From contig SLNK01000025.1 of the NCBI GenBank assembly GCA_007133095.1, positions 1 to 17,887 on the forward strand: DNA of 17,887 bases, given 5' to 3'. Positions 9,801 to 15,178 of the stretch are shown here, one piece after another. The position numbers and the translations under genes were made by a program. The notes beneath the pieces were generated by a model that did not search any database, had not been told where the DNA came from, and saw nothing but the letters and a program-made list of their open reading frames with translations. How positions within the stretch are numbered: position 1 is the first letter of the stretch; the number at the start of each line of letters is the position of its first letter. Source of the DNA: Candidatus Peregrinibacteria bacterium. GTDB lineage: Bacteria; Patescibacteriota; Gracilibacteria; UBA1369; LOWO2-01-FULL-3.

Positions 9801-12800
9801 AACTGGATGGATAATCAGACCGATGAGATTTATAACAAACTTATGAATCTTCCGGATCTTTATCTTATTATTCCGGATTTCAGCCCTTGGGGCGACGCGA
9901 TCAGACGATACGGAGCCGCTATGGACGATGTTCTTGTTGATCCGCAGCGCGGTGATGCCGATGCGAGAGGAGTATGGCAAAACATGAGCAGTTTTCTTGC
10001 GGCGGTAGGCCAACTTCCTTTTGTACAAATTGAAGGAAGAGAAGTTGTTATGAAAATTCCTTCCATACCAAAAGGAGAATTGGAGAGATATGCGATGTTG
10101 TGGAAAAATCTTGCGATAAGTTTGGAAAGTCAGCTGGATGCCAGGTTCGCCGTCTGGAATTGTGATGAGAACGAAGCAACCAGAACAATCTGCGATAAAT
10201 TGTCGCTTGATGTTAAGAATTTTCTAAATTCCATTAACAATCTTTTGGCTCTGCTTGACCATATAGGAAACCTCCCAAAAGATATTCTGACTTGGCGTTA
10301 TGCGCAGGCTAATTACGCGACGCAGGTGATTTGTTATATGGACGCGATAATGAACTATCTGGGAGGCTGGATGAAGAGACAACAAAAAATTGCGGACTCC
10401 TGGTTGTTGGCGGCTCAAGACGCAATAAGGACATTCAAGAGTTGGCAGGCCGTATTAAATATCTTTGCGGATTATCAAAAATCTTGCGACAAGTGTAAGA
10501 ACGATCGCTTCAGTAAATTGGGACTTCTTATGAACATATTTGTAGCCGTTCCGGAGCCTCCCGTAATCCCGATGCCGAAGTGGCCGGACATAATTTTTGA
10601 TCTTTCCAAACTTCGCTTGGGGACGCGAATAATATGGCCGGATATAGTTTTCAGACCCGAGCCAATCAAGTTACCGGCTCCTCCGGACATAAGGCTTCCG
10701 GAAGTGCTGCCAACCGTTTCTTTGGATTTTCCGGATTTGACTCTTCCCGATTTGAAATTGGGAGATTTGACAGCTTTCGGTCTCCCCGATTTTCCAAGTT
10801 ATGATTCAAGGGCATTTGATTTTGCCGAATTTGTTATCCCCGTTCTGCCGGATTTACCTCCTTTGCCACTTCCCCAACTTCCGGATCTGCCGAGACCTCC
10901 AAAAATTCCTTCTTTGCCAAATGTGGTCGCGGATGTTTCACAGAGTTTGAAAGTTGTTTTCAAAATTTTGTGTTTGCTGAAAGAGGGGCTCATTCCTGTC
11001 CCGGAAAGCAGTTTGGCAACGGAAATTGAGACTTTGACTCAGCCCAGCGTTCAGGCCGTTCTCCCCATAATTAAAAATCTGGGATTCGAAATGCCAGCTA
11101 TAAAATACGACTATGTTAAGGAGATTCGTATAACCGCCCGTCTGAATCTCCATCTGGACACCAACTTCATATATCAATCGGTGCGTTCCGCCACAAAAAT
11201 CTGGAATAAAACTCTTGGAGATACCACCCGCCTGTTTGAAGCGTACGCGCGCGCACGCATTTTCCCCGTAGATCTTTTGGATAATTTCTTCTCCTCTTTT
11301 GACGAAGCCCTGCGGAGATATATTGAAGAACAAGTCAGTGCCGTTGAAACGACCGCAGTTCCTCAGGAGCCACTCAGGAGAAGTGAGAATATTAATGACG
11401 ATGAATACAAACCTTTCCTTGCCGGCCTTGGGACTCTGGAAAAGGAACTTAATGAGATACAGACCATCCTTGAAGATTATATCGCTTTGATGGATATTGA
11501 AAATTTGCCGGAAACGTATTATCTTTCCGCGACAGAAACCGTTCTTCACACAGATCATCCCCTTCTTAACAGGACCATCGCGGAAGTAAAGACCGATATT
11601 GAAACTCAGAATTTGCCGGACACTCCGGAGTTCAAACAAATGATAGCGTTGAGAGATTCTTTGATAGATTACACCGAAGGTATTTACGATTCAAACAAGG
11701 TCTTGCGAGAGATTGATGATATGAGCACTTTTGGAAAAGTTTTGGCGGAATTCGACAGTGAAAACAGAAAAACGGCTTCTCTGATCTCGTCTTCCCCTCT
11801 TAAGAGCACGGGCGACACCGAAATTTTAAAAACAAATTTACTCGGTGCGGCGGTTGAATCAATGATGAAAGAGGCTTCCTCTTATATTGATCCGTCGAGA
11901 AGGCTGGCGGGTGTTGTTGACTTTGATGTGGGAGAATATATGGCCGAGTCGCAAGGAGAAAATCAGCCTACCGCAATCGGGCTTTATATCGCTTCTCCGG
12001 ATGGCAGCGTAAATGAGAACGTATTGATGTACACTCCCGCTTTACGCAAGAAAAACCATGTAATATACAGCGATGTGGACAATGACGGCGATTTGGATAT
12101 GATCTTCGCTTCGGGCGGAGAAATTTATCTGAAAGAAAATCGCCTGGAGAATATTAATTTGCCGAAAGGCAGGGTAACGCGCGTTTTGACGGGAAACACG
12201 GCCGCCAATTATGTTAATCCCGGCGGTGTGAGTGTTCAGGGCTTTAGCGTTACGGACGTTAACCACAAGAAAGCGGATGTCTCATGGCGGCCGCAAGAAA
12301 GAGCTTCGCATTATGAAGTTGTTTTGCGAAATTCCGCCATGCATCGTGAAGATAATCATGCTTACAGATTTATGCTGGACGGAAATCTTTCCCGCACATC
12401 GCTTGAAGTGGAAAACGGATATTATGTGGCTACAATTTATTCGATAGACGATGAGGGGAATCGTTCTCTTTCCTCGGACAGTATAGCGGTGTCTCCACAG
12501 ATTTGCGCCGACACGGATTCTCCTTTCCCCGCCGTTTCCGTAAGCGCTTTTGAAATCCCAATATTCCAAGAACTGGAAATAGATGCCGGCAATTCCTTTG
12601 ACGCTCACGGTGAAATAGTTGATTTCTATCTGGAAACTTTACCTTATGAGAAAGACGACTTGCGGGTTACGGAATTACCGCGCTACATAAGAAATACCAA
12701 TCCCACCGACCCTCTTTTCAGAATTGGACCTTTTGAACATGAGGGCGATATTGGTAAGCGTAACTTCATATTGCATGTAGTGGACCAGTCGGGGAACAGA

Positions 12801-14522
12801 GGTTCCATGAATATAGCTGTAAATGTTATATCCCCCGAAATAAGCCTGGACGAAACATTTGCAAGAAATTACGTGGCAAGCGGAGAGGTTGATCCCCTGA
12901 CTTCCGATATTCCTTTCTCTCTCATGAGATTCAGATACGTTTACAGAGTTCTCGATCGGGAATTGAAACTTTTCCGCCAGTTGGATCGACTCCGAGATTC
13001 CTTCACTGACGCAAGCGGAAGGTACAGTTTAGACGATTTCGAACTGGAAAACATGATAATAGTTGAAAACTACGCCGGCGTTCCGGTTGTGGAAATTAAT
13101 CCCAAAACAGGTAATTTGAGAATCCTTGTTAACGGATACTCCGCTATTGTAAGGGCCGCGTCTCCTCCGGACTCCCCCACTCGCATAGACATTGTGGGTC
13201 CGGACAACAGAACATTGGGCACAATCCATGTAATAGCGAACTCAAACAACGATGTGAGGATAGGAGAACGTTCCGCCGGAAGCGTGAGTGTTTCGGTCCC
13301 CGATGAAACAGAAAATTTTAAATTTGTGAGTAGACCCGCAAGCGACCCCAGACATCCGGGAGCCGCCGTTCTTGTACAAGTCCCCAACCGTGAAGTCCTG
13401 GCTCTTGTGGACGCCTCCGGCAATATAATCCCTCTGCACCTACAAGTTTCTCTGGCCTTGAAAGATAATGATTATAAAGAAGATCCTTTAGTGATAGAAC
13501 TCCTGTATGGCGGCAATGTAGTTGGAGAAGTTACCATGCCTCTTCCCCCAAGAGAAGCTTTGCTTGTCGGTCCGGATGATGTTCCTTTTTTGAGTCCGCG
13601 CTCACCCACTTTTGGTACGATGCATCCTTTGGGCACCGGTATAGACTGGCTCTTTAGCAGAGGTGCCAGCACGGAGTTAAAACTCATTATGAATGAGCTT
13701 TATAAGGAAGATTCCGAAATGGAAATAGGCCCTACGGACATTGTTCAGAGGGGAGAGTTTGTAAGAGTTCTCCTTAATATGTTGTGTATCGTGCCTCGTC
13801 CGGAAGCGCATGAAGAACAAACGGGAAGGCAATTTTATTGGGACGGTCTTGAACTGGGACCGCATTACGCCTACATCAATGAAGCCACTATGCTGGGACT
13901 TGTTGAAGGTTACAGAGGCGAGCCGGATGTGGACGGTCTCTTCCCTTTCAGGGCGGACAGTCCGATAACAAGAGCCGAGGCCGCCAAAATAATTGTTGAA
14001 GCGTTGGCGATGAAAGAGATAATAGACTTGTCGGATTTTGATGAATTAGATCTGCGTGACGGCGAGCCGTGGTATACTCCTTTTATGAGAGTAGCTCAGG
14101 ACCTGACCCCCTATGTAATGGAAGATTATTTCATGCAAACGAACTTTATAGTCACTCCCGCCGAGGCGGAAACTCCAGATCAAGAAATGACTTTTGAAGA
14201 GTTGGTATTGATGGTTGAAAGAGTCCTCCAAATTTACAGTTGTATAGATGAGGATGATTATGATGATTTGATTCCGCTGGATCCGTCTTTGTTTGATCCC
14301 GATGCCGATGATTGCGCCGTAAATCCGGAGATTGCGTGTCAAACCGAGGAGAGAGGCGTTTATATCGTTCCCGCCGAATGTAATACCTGCCCATGTGTTT
14401 CGACTTTCAGCTTTAAACCTGAAGTTATGGCGGGAGATGTTTTCTTTCCGGTTATTTTGGTGGATTATGCCGACAGAACTCATATTTTCTCGAAGGGAAA
14501 CGAGGTGAAAATTAACCCTTAA
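891..14522 (+). CDS. Giant (4543 aa) secreted multidomain SLH-anchored surface protein with C25-like N-terminal head
   Basis: This encodes an exported cell-surface protein of 4543 residues in one uninterrupted frame. The N-terminus has Lys/Arg at 7-9, a hydrophobic core at about 11-28, and Ala-X-Ala sites near 39-41 and 57-59, indicating Sec export. Domain order by residue: C25-like alpha/beta unit 68-250; PDZ-like 579-712; SCYAG motif 871-875; Asp/Pro linker about 1310-1380; Ig-like array 1383-1950; VCBS/FG-GAP repeats 2277-2447; DUF11-like 2555-2660; Cys/Gly/Pro segment 2799-2890; helical 2890-3220; Pro-Asp-Leu-rich 3221-3347; helical 3350-3700; VCBS repeat near 3728; FN3-like 3784-3868; PKD-like 3878-3981; SLH region 4280-4451; Cys tail 4475-4502. 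The SLH end would bind cell-wall polymer and hold the protein at the surface. Likely roles are adhesion or an S-layer-linked processing scaffold. Protease activity is not assured. The start could be the ATG at 891 or 897. The next gene begins 2 nt after the stop. Confidence 0.9.
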   Translation: MEMAYLKQRIISGVLVFAILFLNLPAVSTGFVTGDNKTAQAASPGEISDVVDNNKTAHAASPNTNEDLYDLVVLVVEKDLYNNNSVYNGLTGAYGGQFDDNLRGDNRMRDRVYRYADHIVDNNPLTDVKVLLFDDARDDVLTLSAALENFYRNGDGTRNNRLSGVVLIGDIPLPVVNKSGNRFISIFPYVDFSDKAYLYNPSTRSFEPNKDSTFPKPEIWHGIIRPPEDDPAGIEKMAEFFDKNHLYYEGVPLFAEFDRKLFFGDLVHKADHMNPDFYARYIKYLEALEDLAYFRFNKYWAAELMAEVMDDFEDGLPLNMDDEANQSQIIDGEEVPGFAEAVQSDDLFENIPDIMTQHIIRSSLMEYHEIFGGYFSRLNDFVDYTARYTTSDVHSVPLLIGIKDKFNKTYLRKVNDALEKSVNEVVSMIEEPLPLLEYTVMEGEFWNRNDAGRIIGVEPFEVEVDREGILGALPQFSNSVYYRFHYTPDIPGRDPVMYVNGIVADMITSAKQCVPYLGSVNPDPSKHAILTRSIRSDSFTTSMPLVTSGVNTRVISPTELQARTGYAGRINPQGIMETGAIIEDNPESGFPAFLHNPLHDSYIGPFERELQEGDVITAVNGRNISYAHTFDQAIRDSYNAVNTIINIHNDEDLTPQEKVQRINNLPYPIKSIEVRPGDTLGVGEIERAVGYIGVEYYRNGEKAKKHFSFTVDEDGFVEDRDPSGNTQIFVLLDRPQLSIVMFENPLFYGTLYQSDQPRPAGEPNKGALFTLYGNDDRGYDDEAYDSSAGCNAASASRNSDRCFPMVATMPVFDPAGSTAPVGASAKFPERVKVTDDGANSVRPQDYERNVETFQFPEGMSYEHVDRLYYNSCYAGLPSGPYPQFENNNYRFVLDPSSRSGFSNTYDIDKYGTLLKGFGDFIRSNLADAVNYERDEEAQVSNFDPKNEIWKGLDKIDASQIVLNSSPRVTLKDFSDRYGLFDGIDNTGNGIRDFVWRDLNEDGVYETKFYDFGEASTNFGIPSQYVDEIARKMLSHESVYNVPFGFESFRDQHGETFDRDIVLKVTPHYYKNKTVSSMIIHDEPTGQTLSEQFRSGTTKSLPIDNPRYVYFQSVPDPRDDPPAASITPLNAQEAGTPYYPGRGHRVDYINLFDSDTIPSFDNLKVELDKKAAELALIPGSHRIFGPDTQPGDYTRLQIKNEIYNNYFLPAVSGVRDNPPDGFSLEVAAERKVYDALNWGGLNIDEKHEYVLKHYLNVGKNPYVGRSDGYEASYLVFDGDKDYFDLNFNLDLPEEQDPRFDPLMEFFADEDGVIDDVVDDGTVVTPPPPEDEFESVSLWDFLKELKEFIEGFSMSPAGTQDLCTSPRPDDDEPRTGAPGVPEDELKIEISPTTVHSTEGKPFSVKVLSGSPENITVSLSVDQNEENPPFAFSDADEKPLVDGVAVFGLVKTGNAGSVTFSAAASGLQSDSLEVLVTNRELKMLTYTYDEIEGMDELLEAIRAEGGTPEEEEDIFERQSSSFVADGESVMKVEVQVFDEDGAIATGLNRSLRFTVEDLNIGKPAGDILFFVDGNVSRLVDGVATVSLRSGTKTGMFKLRADVLSRDGAAVDASYPPVEEVLYLEAGPPASLEIKADSYVLVANNRSSTNLTIVIKDRFGNVADNDFSMISLFADRELRIDNRLDLHKDVQGIQVPTMEGKAELELFSRDISGEASLVAVLTDFELEELLLDENINEIGFENYIGTTRTFRLLDAVRIEGVVLNRDFEETETIPADGESIARIGVSLMQGNDVLTQYSGPVNFRVSNPSFGHFSPRPPETMDSGNLNPANVTFRSSTVAGEVEIFVDVPGFASDTISFNTVAGEPNRLRLGGDSTKIFAEILDKHGNLVTDDPGIEVSFKTTEATEGLIEFDSSVVTSLAGVAETGISISPMSGTVNVIAEAQGISSDTFSFDLTKRLTSRDVEEFSPRSLYVSLLGGSFGNVRDKGSLAQTLLYTGQVQALAAVTATPHDSKRLFGVDAFGHIEILEPLIETNVVPATTSFSYQKIAFSDGLSNTPLADLFLVPKLGTPLILLEEDEGPGEREGIYVKQLSPGGTPFEFDINDDGVYVRSGESTKVHIDEFGRVTLNDNSFELTFPRSKDLLTGDFVLTVERARTPILSVIFKQNFNKDVTPLSHDYAGESFAPGIYLKSVNSSSKYGFASSFSGISSNDPMGVYLVDAEEAISAAQAPGFAFGSLENAKDIFGLGFDGDNKHMLLFAAGNSVGESHMPYPSESGLIFGDPLVRLDVDGDLVSNATGYSKDLGSPVFTGQDTADYLITMDFNGNGFDDILIGYENGMVRLLENMVSNQRFVDRGYVLHISNGITSMMRIDINNNGYDDLLVGTDDPCTADEECVSLFMNNNGHFVRETLDLSLNDRKIVKMMVADMDADECEDVVLSDSSGNVSVHYNRNVNGSCAGLESSPGNTWSFGYSLDPAEDMSSNLFVHYPGMETPTEENMHNFVSFVLQSDQPEEGSEGFADDATDFQDFILTNPEIASSTVPPLTFPRTFDFIHLPQDNNLLTSTKTARDINGGTLQVGDQIEFIITLNNSRNSPINNLILSDVTPLSMQLAPESLSCMDIGCTDNLEWQETGMSARSHVIKNISVPANGSRRIRYVMTVQHVAQIDFDIGKNFVAYPESSAGPYLDIEIKPEINPDGILTYLYATGSRTYRRYDLDTRTLDTGVTRGEDFMDFEAAAGFDPESGEVPDSMQYDLNQMVDQMHYDSNYSGYSDMVEGSASTGQATNLEDQIVGAVEGAIAGLRCGGGGCAPIPYNYAFLSPDGAIPGFPLLATTIPSPPFVLPPFTPSTVPSTFRMYISPTLTLGVGIAACLGPSVGHMSPCMAFALPGGIPGVCGALDAAADKMGDAISKAKTAAKGSSVNSATGMATIISDGDGTPAGTTDIDLGGNWSDPNHPISAGVKVNVKIPGFPAVITNWMDNQTDEIYNKLMNLPDLYLIIPDFSPWGDAIRRYGAAMDDVLVDPQRGDADARGVWQNMSSFLAAVGQLPFVQIEGREVVMKIPSIPKGELERYAMLWKNLAISLESQLDARFAVWNCDENEATRTICDKLSLDVKNFLNSINNLLALLDHIGNLPKDILTWRYAQANYATQVICYMDAIMNYLGGWMKRQQKIADSWLLAAQDAIRTFKSWQAVLNIFADYQKSCDKCKNDRFSKLGLLMNIFVAVPEPPVIPMPKWPDIIFDLSKLRLGTRIIWPDIVFRPEPIKLPAPPDIRLPEVLPTVSLDFPDLTLPDLKLGDLTAFGLPDFPSYDSRAFDFAEFVIPVLPDLPPLPLPQLPDLPRPPKIPSLPNVVADVSQSLKVVFKILCLLKEGLIPVPESSLATEIETLTQPSVQAVLPIIKNLGFEMPAIKYDYVKEIRITARLNLHLDTNFIYQSVRSATKIWNKTLGDTTRLFEAYARARIFPVDLLDNFFSSFDEALRRYIEEQVSAVETTAVPQEPLRRSENINDDEYKPFLAGLGTLEKELNEIQTILEDYIALMDIENLPETYYLSATETVLHTDHPLLNRTIAEVKTDIETQNLPDTPEFKQMIALRDSLIDYTEGIYDSNKVLREIDDMSTFGKVLAEFDSENRKTASLISSSPLKSTGDTEILKTNLLGAAVESMMKEASSYIDPSRRLAGVVDFDVGEYMAESQGENQPTAIGLYIASPDGSVNENVLMYTPALRKKNHVIYSDVDNDGDLDMIFASGGEIYLKENRLENINLPKGRVTRVLTGNTAANYVNPGGVSVQGFSVTDVNHKKADVSWRPQERASHYEVVLRNSAMHREDNHAYRFMLDGNLSRTSLEVENGYYVATIYSIDDEGNRSLSSDSIAVSPQICADTDSPFPAVSVSAFEIPIFQELEIDAGNSFDAHGEIVDFYLETLPYEKDDLRVTELPRYIRNTNPTDPLFRIGPFEHEGDIGKRNFILHVVDQSGNRGSMNIAVNVISPEISLDETFARNYVASGEVDPLTSDIPFSLMRFRYVYRVLDRELKLFRQLDRLRDSFTDASGRYSLDDFELENMIIVENYAGVPVVEINPKTGNLRILVNGYSAIVRAASPPDSPTRIDIVGPDNRTLGTIHVIANSNNDVRIGERSAGSVSVSVPDETENFKFVSRPASDPRHPGAAVLVQVPNREVLALVDASGNIIPLHLQVSLALKDNDYKEDPLVIELLYGGNVVGEVTMPLPPREALLVGPDDVPFLSPRSPTFGTMHPLGTGIDWLFSRGASTELKLIMNELYKEDSEMEIGPTDIVQRGEFVRVLLNMLCIVPRPEAHEEQTGRQFYWDGLELGPHYAYINEATMLGLVEGYRGEPDVDGLFPFRADSPITRAEAAKIIVEALAMKEIIDLSDFDELDLRDGEPWYTPFMRVAQDLTPYVMEDYFMQTNFIVTPAEAETPDQEMTFEELVLMVERVLQIYSCIDEDDYDDLIPLDPSLFDPDADDCAVNPEIACQTEERGVYIVPAECNTCPCVSTFSFKPEVMAGDVFFPVILVDYADRTHIFSKGNEVKINP
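993..1076 (+). repeat. Tandem duplication of the signal-peptidase-site segment
   Basis: Two copies of a nine-codon segment reading NKTA(Q/H)AASP lie at 996-1022 and 1050-1076, with a 54-bp (18-codon) period. They agree at 24 of 27 bases by direct comparison. Each copy carries an Ala-X-Ala-Ala signal peptidase I site (AQA|A and AHA|A). The mature N-terminus could therefore be made at either site, or the second copy may simply be a relic of a 54-bp duplication. Confidence 0.8.
1092..1640 (+). other. Protein domain: C25 (gingipain-like) caspase-fold unit of the giant protein
   Basis: Residues 68-250 show the strand-helix order of the peptidase C25 core: a hydrophobic strand (LVVLVV), a helix around ENFYRN, the strand VVLIGDIPLP (IGD at 168-170), an aromatic/Asp turn FPYVDFSDKAYLY, and then PEIWHGIIRP (217-226). 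This last motif sits where gingipains have a 'pdi-GR-p' strand, and it is followed by a helix ending in a Lys/Tyr-rich segment. Pattern matching by eye supports the fold. I could not find the usual GHG catalytic histidine, although an SCYAG motif occurs at 871-875. The domain may be a degenerate, non-catalytic form. Confidence 0.5.
2625..3026 (+). other. Protein domain: PDZ-like domain of the giant protein
   Basis: Residues 579-712 match the bacterial PDZ plan. A GAIIEDNPESG strand-turn at the start resembles the 'v..v..gsPA..aGl' segment. Then comes LQEGDVITAVNGRNI (610-624), the most diagnostic PDZ signature, a helix with AIRDSYN, and a closing strand pair VEYYRNGEKAKKHF. Between the helix and the last strands is an extra stretch of about 45 residues (DEDLTPQEKVQ to RPGDTLG). 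PDZ domains bind peptide C-termini or misfolded segments and often accompany exported proteases. Here it lies between the C25-like unit and the SCYAG motif. Confidence 0.65.
3501..3515 (+). other. SCYAG motif, possible caspase-type nucleophile site
   Basis: Residues 871-875 of the giant protein read SCYAG after a hydrophobic LYYN strand. This is the form of the catalytic-Cys strand in caspase-like clan CD enzymes (typically h-h-x-C-x-(S/A)-G). If the C25-like head is active, Cys872 is the best nucleophile candidate. It lies about 650 residues after the WHG motif, which would require large insertions in the fold. Treat this as suggestive only. Confidence 0.3.
5037..6740 (+). other. Protein domains: array of about five Ig-like (Big/invasin-type) repeats
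   Basis: Residues 1383-1950 read as successive beta-sandwich domains of bacterial Ig-like type. Approximate units are 1383-1474, 1515-1622, 1623-1745, 1751-1857 and 1858-1950. Recurrent signs are the opening (V/I)ADGES pair (near 1521 and again in the fourth unit), a strand of the form V.V.D..GN with RFGNVADN and KHGNLVTDD examples, and closing strands such as DGVATVSLRSG and GVAETGISIS followed by G.V...A. Such arrays act as stalks or adhesive arms in invasin/intimin-like and S-layer-anchored proteins. Boundaries are by eye. Confidence 0.7.
7719..8231 (+). other. Protein domains: VCBS/FG-GAP (integrin-alpha-like) Ca-binding repeats
   Basis: Residues 2277-2447 contain repeats of about 50 residues, each with an Asp/Asn-rich loop followed by a hydrophobic strand: DVDGD from 2283, DFNGNGFDD from 2317, DINNNGYDD from 2367 and DMDADECED from 2422. 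The two middle copies are canonical DxNxNGxDD calcium loops followed by ILIGY or LLVGT strands. The fourth lacks the loop glycine and has a Cys there. Such repeats form blades of beta-propellers in surface adhesins and are known to bind Ca2+. Confidence 0.8.
8553..8870 (+). other. Protein domain: DUF11-like repeat domain
   Basis: Residues 2555-2660 fit the DUF11 (conserved repeat, Ig-fold) pattern found in large surface proteins. An opening STKTA.DING segment is followed by LQVGDQIEFIITLNNSRNSPI, then LILSDVTP, and a closing segment of alternating hydrophobics with IPV-like VPANGSRRIRYVMTV. The order 'GD.i.y.it..N.g......v.v.D.lP' is the signature used. Only one copy is evident. It likely serves as a spacer or structural module. 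Confidence 0.65.
9285..9560 (+). other. Cys/Gly/Pro-rich hydrophobic segment of the giant protein
   Basis: Residues 2799-2890 hold five cysteines (2799, 2804, 2866, 2877, 2890) in a Pro-, Gly- and aromatic-rich setting that starts CGGGGC and includes repeated PP and FP pairs. The composition differs sharply from the acidic domains around it. The Cys spacing suggests disulfide bonding outside the cytoplasm. I do not recognise a named domain. From memory, similar blocks occur in other giant CPR proteins, but this is unchecked. Confidence 0.5.
10551..10931 (+). other. Pro-Asp-Leu-rich repetitive segment of the giant protein
   Basis: Residues 3221-3347 are dominated by short irregular repeats built on (L/W)PD(L/I) and LP.(L/P), for example KWPDIIF, IWPDIVF, DFPDLTLPDLKLGDL and PVLPDLPPLPLPQLPDLP. 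The segment is nearly free of Gly and Cys and lies between two long helical regions. The pattern suggests an extended or stacked-strand rod rather than a globular domain. No family is recognised. Low sequence complexity is certain; its function is unknown. Confidence 0.75.
12063..12140 (+). other. Protein domain: isolated VCBS/FG-GAP repeat
   Basis: A perfect calcium loop DVDNDGDLD starts at residue 3728 and is followed by the strand MIFASGGEIYLKEN, the standard VCBS blade plan. It lies about 1300 residues after the main group of such repeats. It may pair with them to complete a propeller, or it may be a single Ca-stabilised module. Confidence 0.75.
12240..12833 (+). other. Protein domains: FN3-like then PKD-like beta sandwiches
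   Basis: Residues 3784-3868 follow the fibronectin type III plan: a strand ending DVSW, then a YEVVLRNS strand, and later NGYYVATIYSIDDEGN.S, which resembles the 'Y.v.v.a.d..gn.S' end of FN3 domains. Residues 3878-3981 follow the PKD plan: a LEIDAGNSFDAHGEIVDFYLE segment (compare 'v.fd.s.S.d.dG.I..y.W') and a closing HVVDQSGNRGS strand. Both are common spacer or binding modules in secreted bacterial proteins. Confidence 0.6.
13728..14243 (+). other. Protein domain: S-layer homology (SLH) region, cell-wall anchor
   Basis: Residues 4280-4451 contain about three SLH motifs. The clearest one has YINEATMLGLVEGY, an Asp/Gly turn ending LFPFRADSP, and then ITRAE at 4359-4363 followed by the AAKIIVEAL helix. 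A degenerate first motif has VQRGEFVRVLLNML. A third runs from WYTPFMRVAQ to MTFEELVLMVERVL and lacks the TRAE signature. SLH domains bind pyruvylated or related secondary wall polymers, so this region would fix the protein to the cell envelope. Having only one canonical TRAE motif suggests altered ligand specificity or weaker binding. Confidence 0.85.
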
Positions 14523-14524
14523 AG

Positions 14525-15175
14525 ATGCTGAAAATTTTTGAAAAACAAGTTTTTGTCCAACTATTGCTGTTTATTTTAATTGCGTCTTTTCTTTCTCTGA
14601 ATTTGAATCAGGCATACGCACAGGACATCGTTGACGAGGACCCCGAATGGTTCGAATATTTGGAACCCCAAAGACGGGATGCCATAAAGCAGGTTATAGC
14701 TTCGCCGCTTTCACAGTGCGACAGAACACTTACAATCGCCTTTGATCTTGAGCTGGGAGCTTTTTTCTTCTTTTTGGAAGAGAATTTTTTGAATGAAAGC
14801 GCGACATCGTCACTCACAAATATCGCCATATCCAGATATGCGGAATTTAAGACAAGGATTGAACATATATACAATAACATGATGTCAGCTCCGGAAATTA
14901 CGCCCGGAGATGTTTTAATAGGGATTGAAGAAGCGGGAAAATTGGCCGCATGCGCAACCCTTAAAAATGAATATATAAATATTGGAAAAGAGAGAATGGT
15001 GGAATACATAAAGAATAATCAGGCGCAGAAGCGCACAATGATAATAGTTGAAAAATATAAGGCAATTAACAGCAGGCTCAGTGATATGAACATTATGGTC
15101 GCAAGAATGTACGGTTCTTTAATGGAATTTAAAAACAGACTCGCCTTCTTCTCGAGGGAATGTGTCCAAAACTAA
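14525..15175 (+). CDS. Secreted helical protein, unknown family (216 aa)
   Basis: I do not recognise this protein. It starts with a clear Sec signal peptide: Lys at 3 and 7, a hydrophobic core at about 10-26, and an AYA|QD cleavage site after residue 32. The mature part of about 184 residues is predicted to be mostly helical, with a very aromatic patch (FFFFLEENF, 80-88), three cysteines (65, 143, 213) and a C-terminal amphipathic helical stretch from about 168 to 210 that could form a coiled coil. The start lies 2 nt after the stop of the giant gene, so translation is probably coupled and the product likely works with the giant protein. A GAGGTGA sequence at 14502-14508 is about 16 nt upstream, too far for a normal ribosome binding site. 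Confidence 0.85.
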   Translation: MLKIFEKQVFVQLLLFILIASFLSLNLNQAYAQDIVDEDPEWFEYLEPQRRDAIKQVIASPLSQCDRTLTIAFDLELGAFFFFLEENFLNESATSSLTNIAISRYAEFKTRIEHIYNNMMSAPEITPGDVLIGIEEAGKLAACATLKNEYINIGKERMVEYIKNNQAQKRTMIIVEKYKAINSRLSDMNIMVARMYGSLMEFKNRLAFFSRECVQN

Positions 15176-15178
15176 ATT

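Noticed and set aside
10938..11639. 233-codon antisense frame under the giant gene.
   Set aside because: The sense strand encodes continuous protein with domain structure. The antisense translation has no recognisable motif, and no promoter or ribosome binding site was seen.
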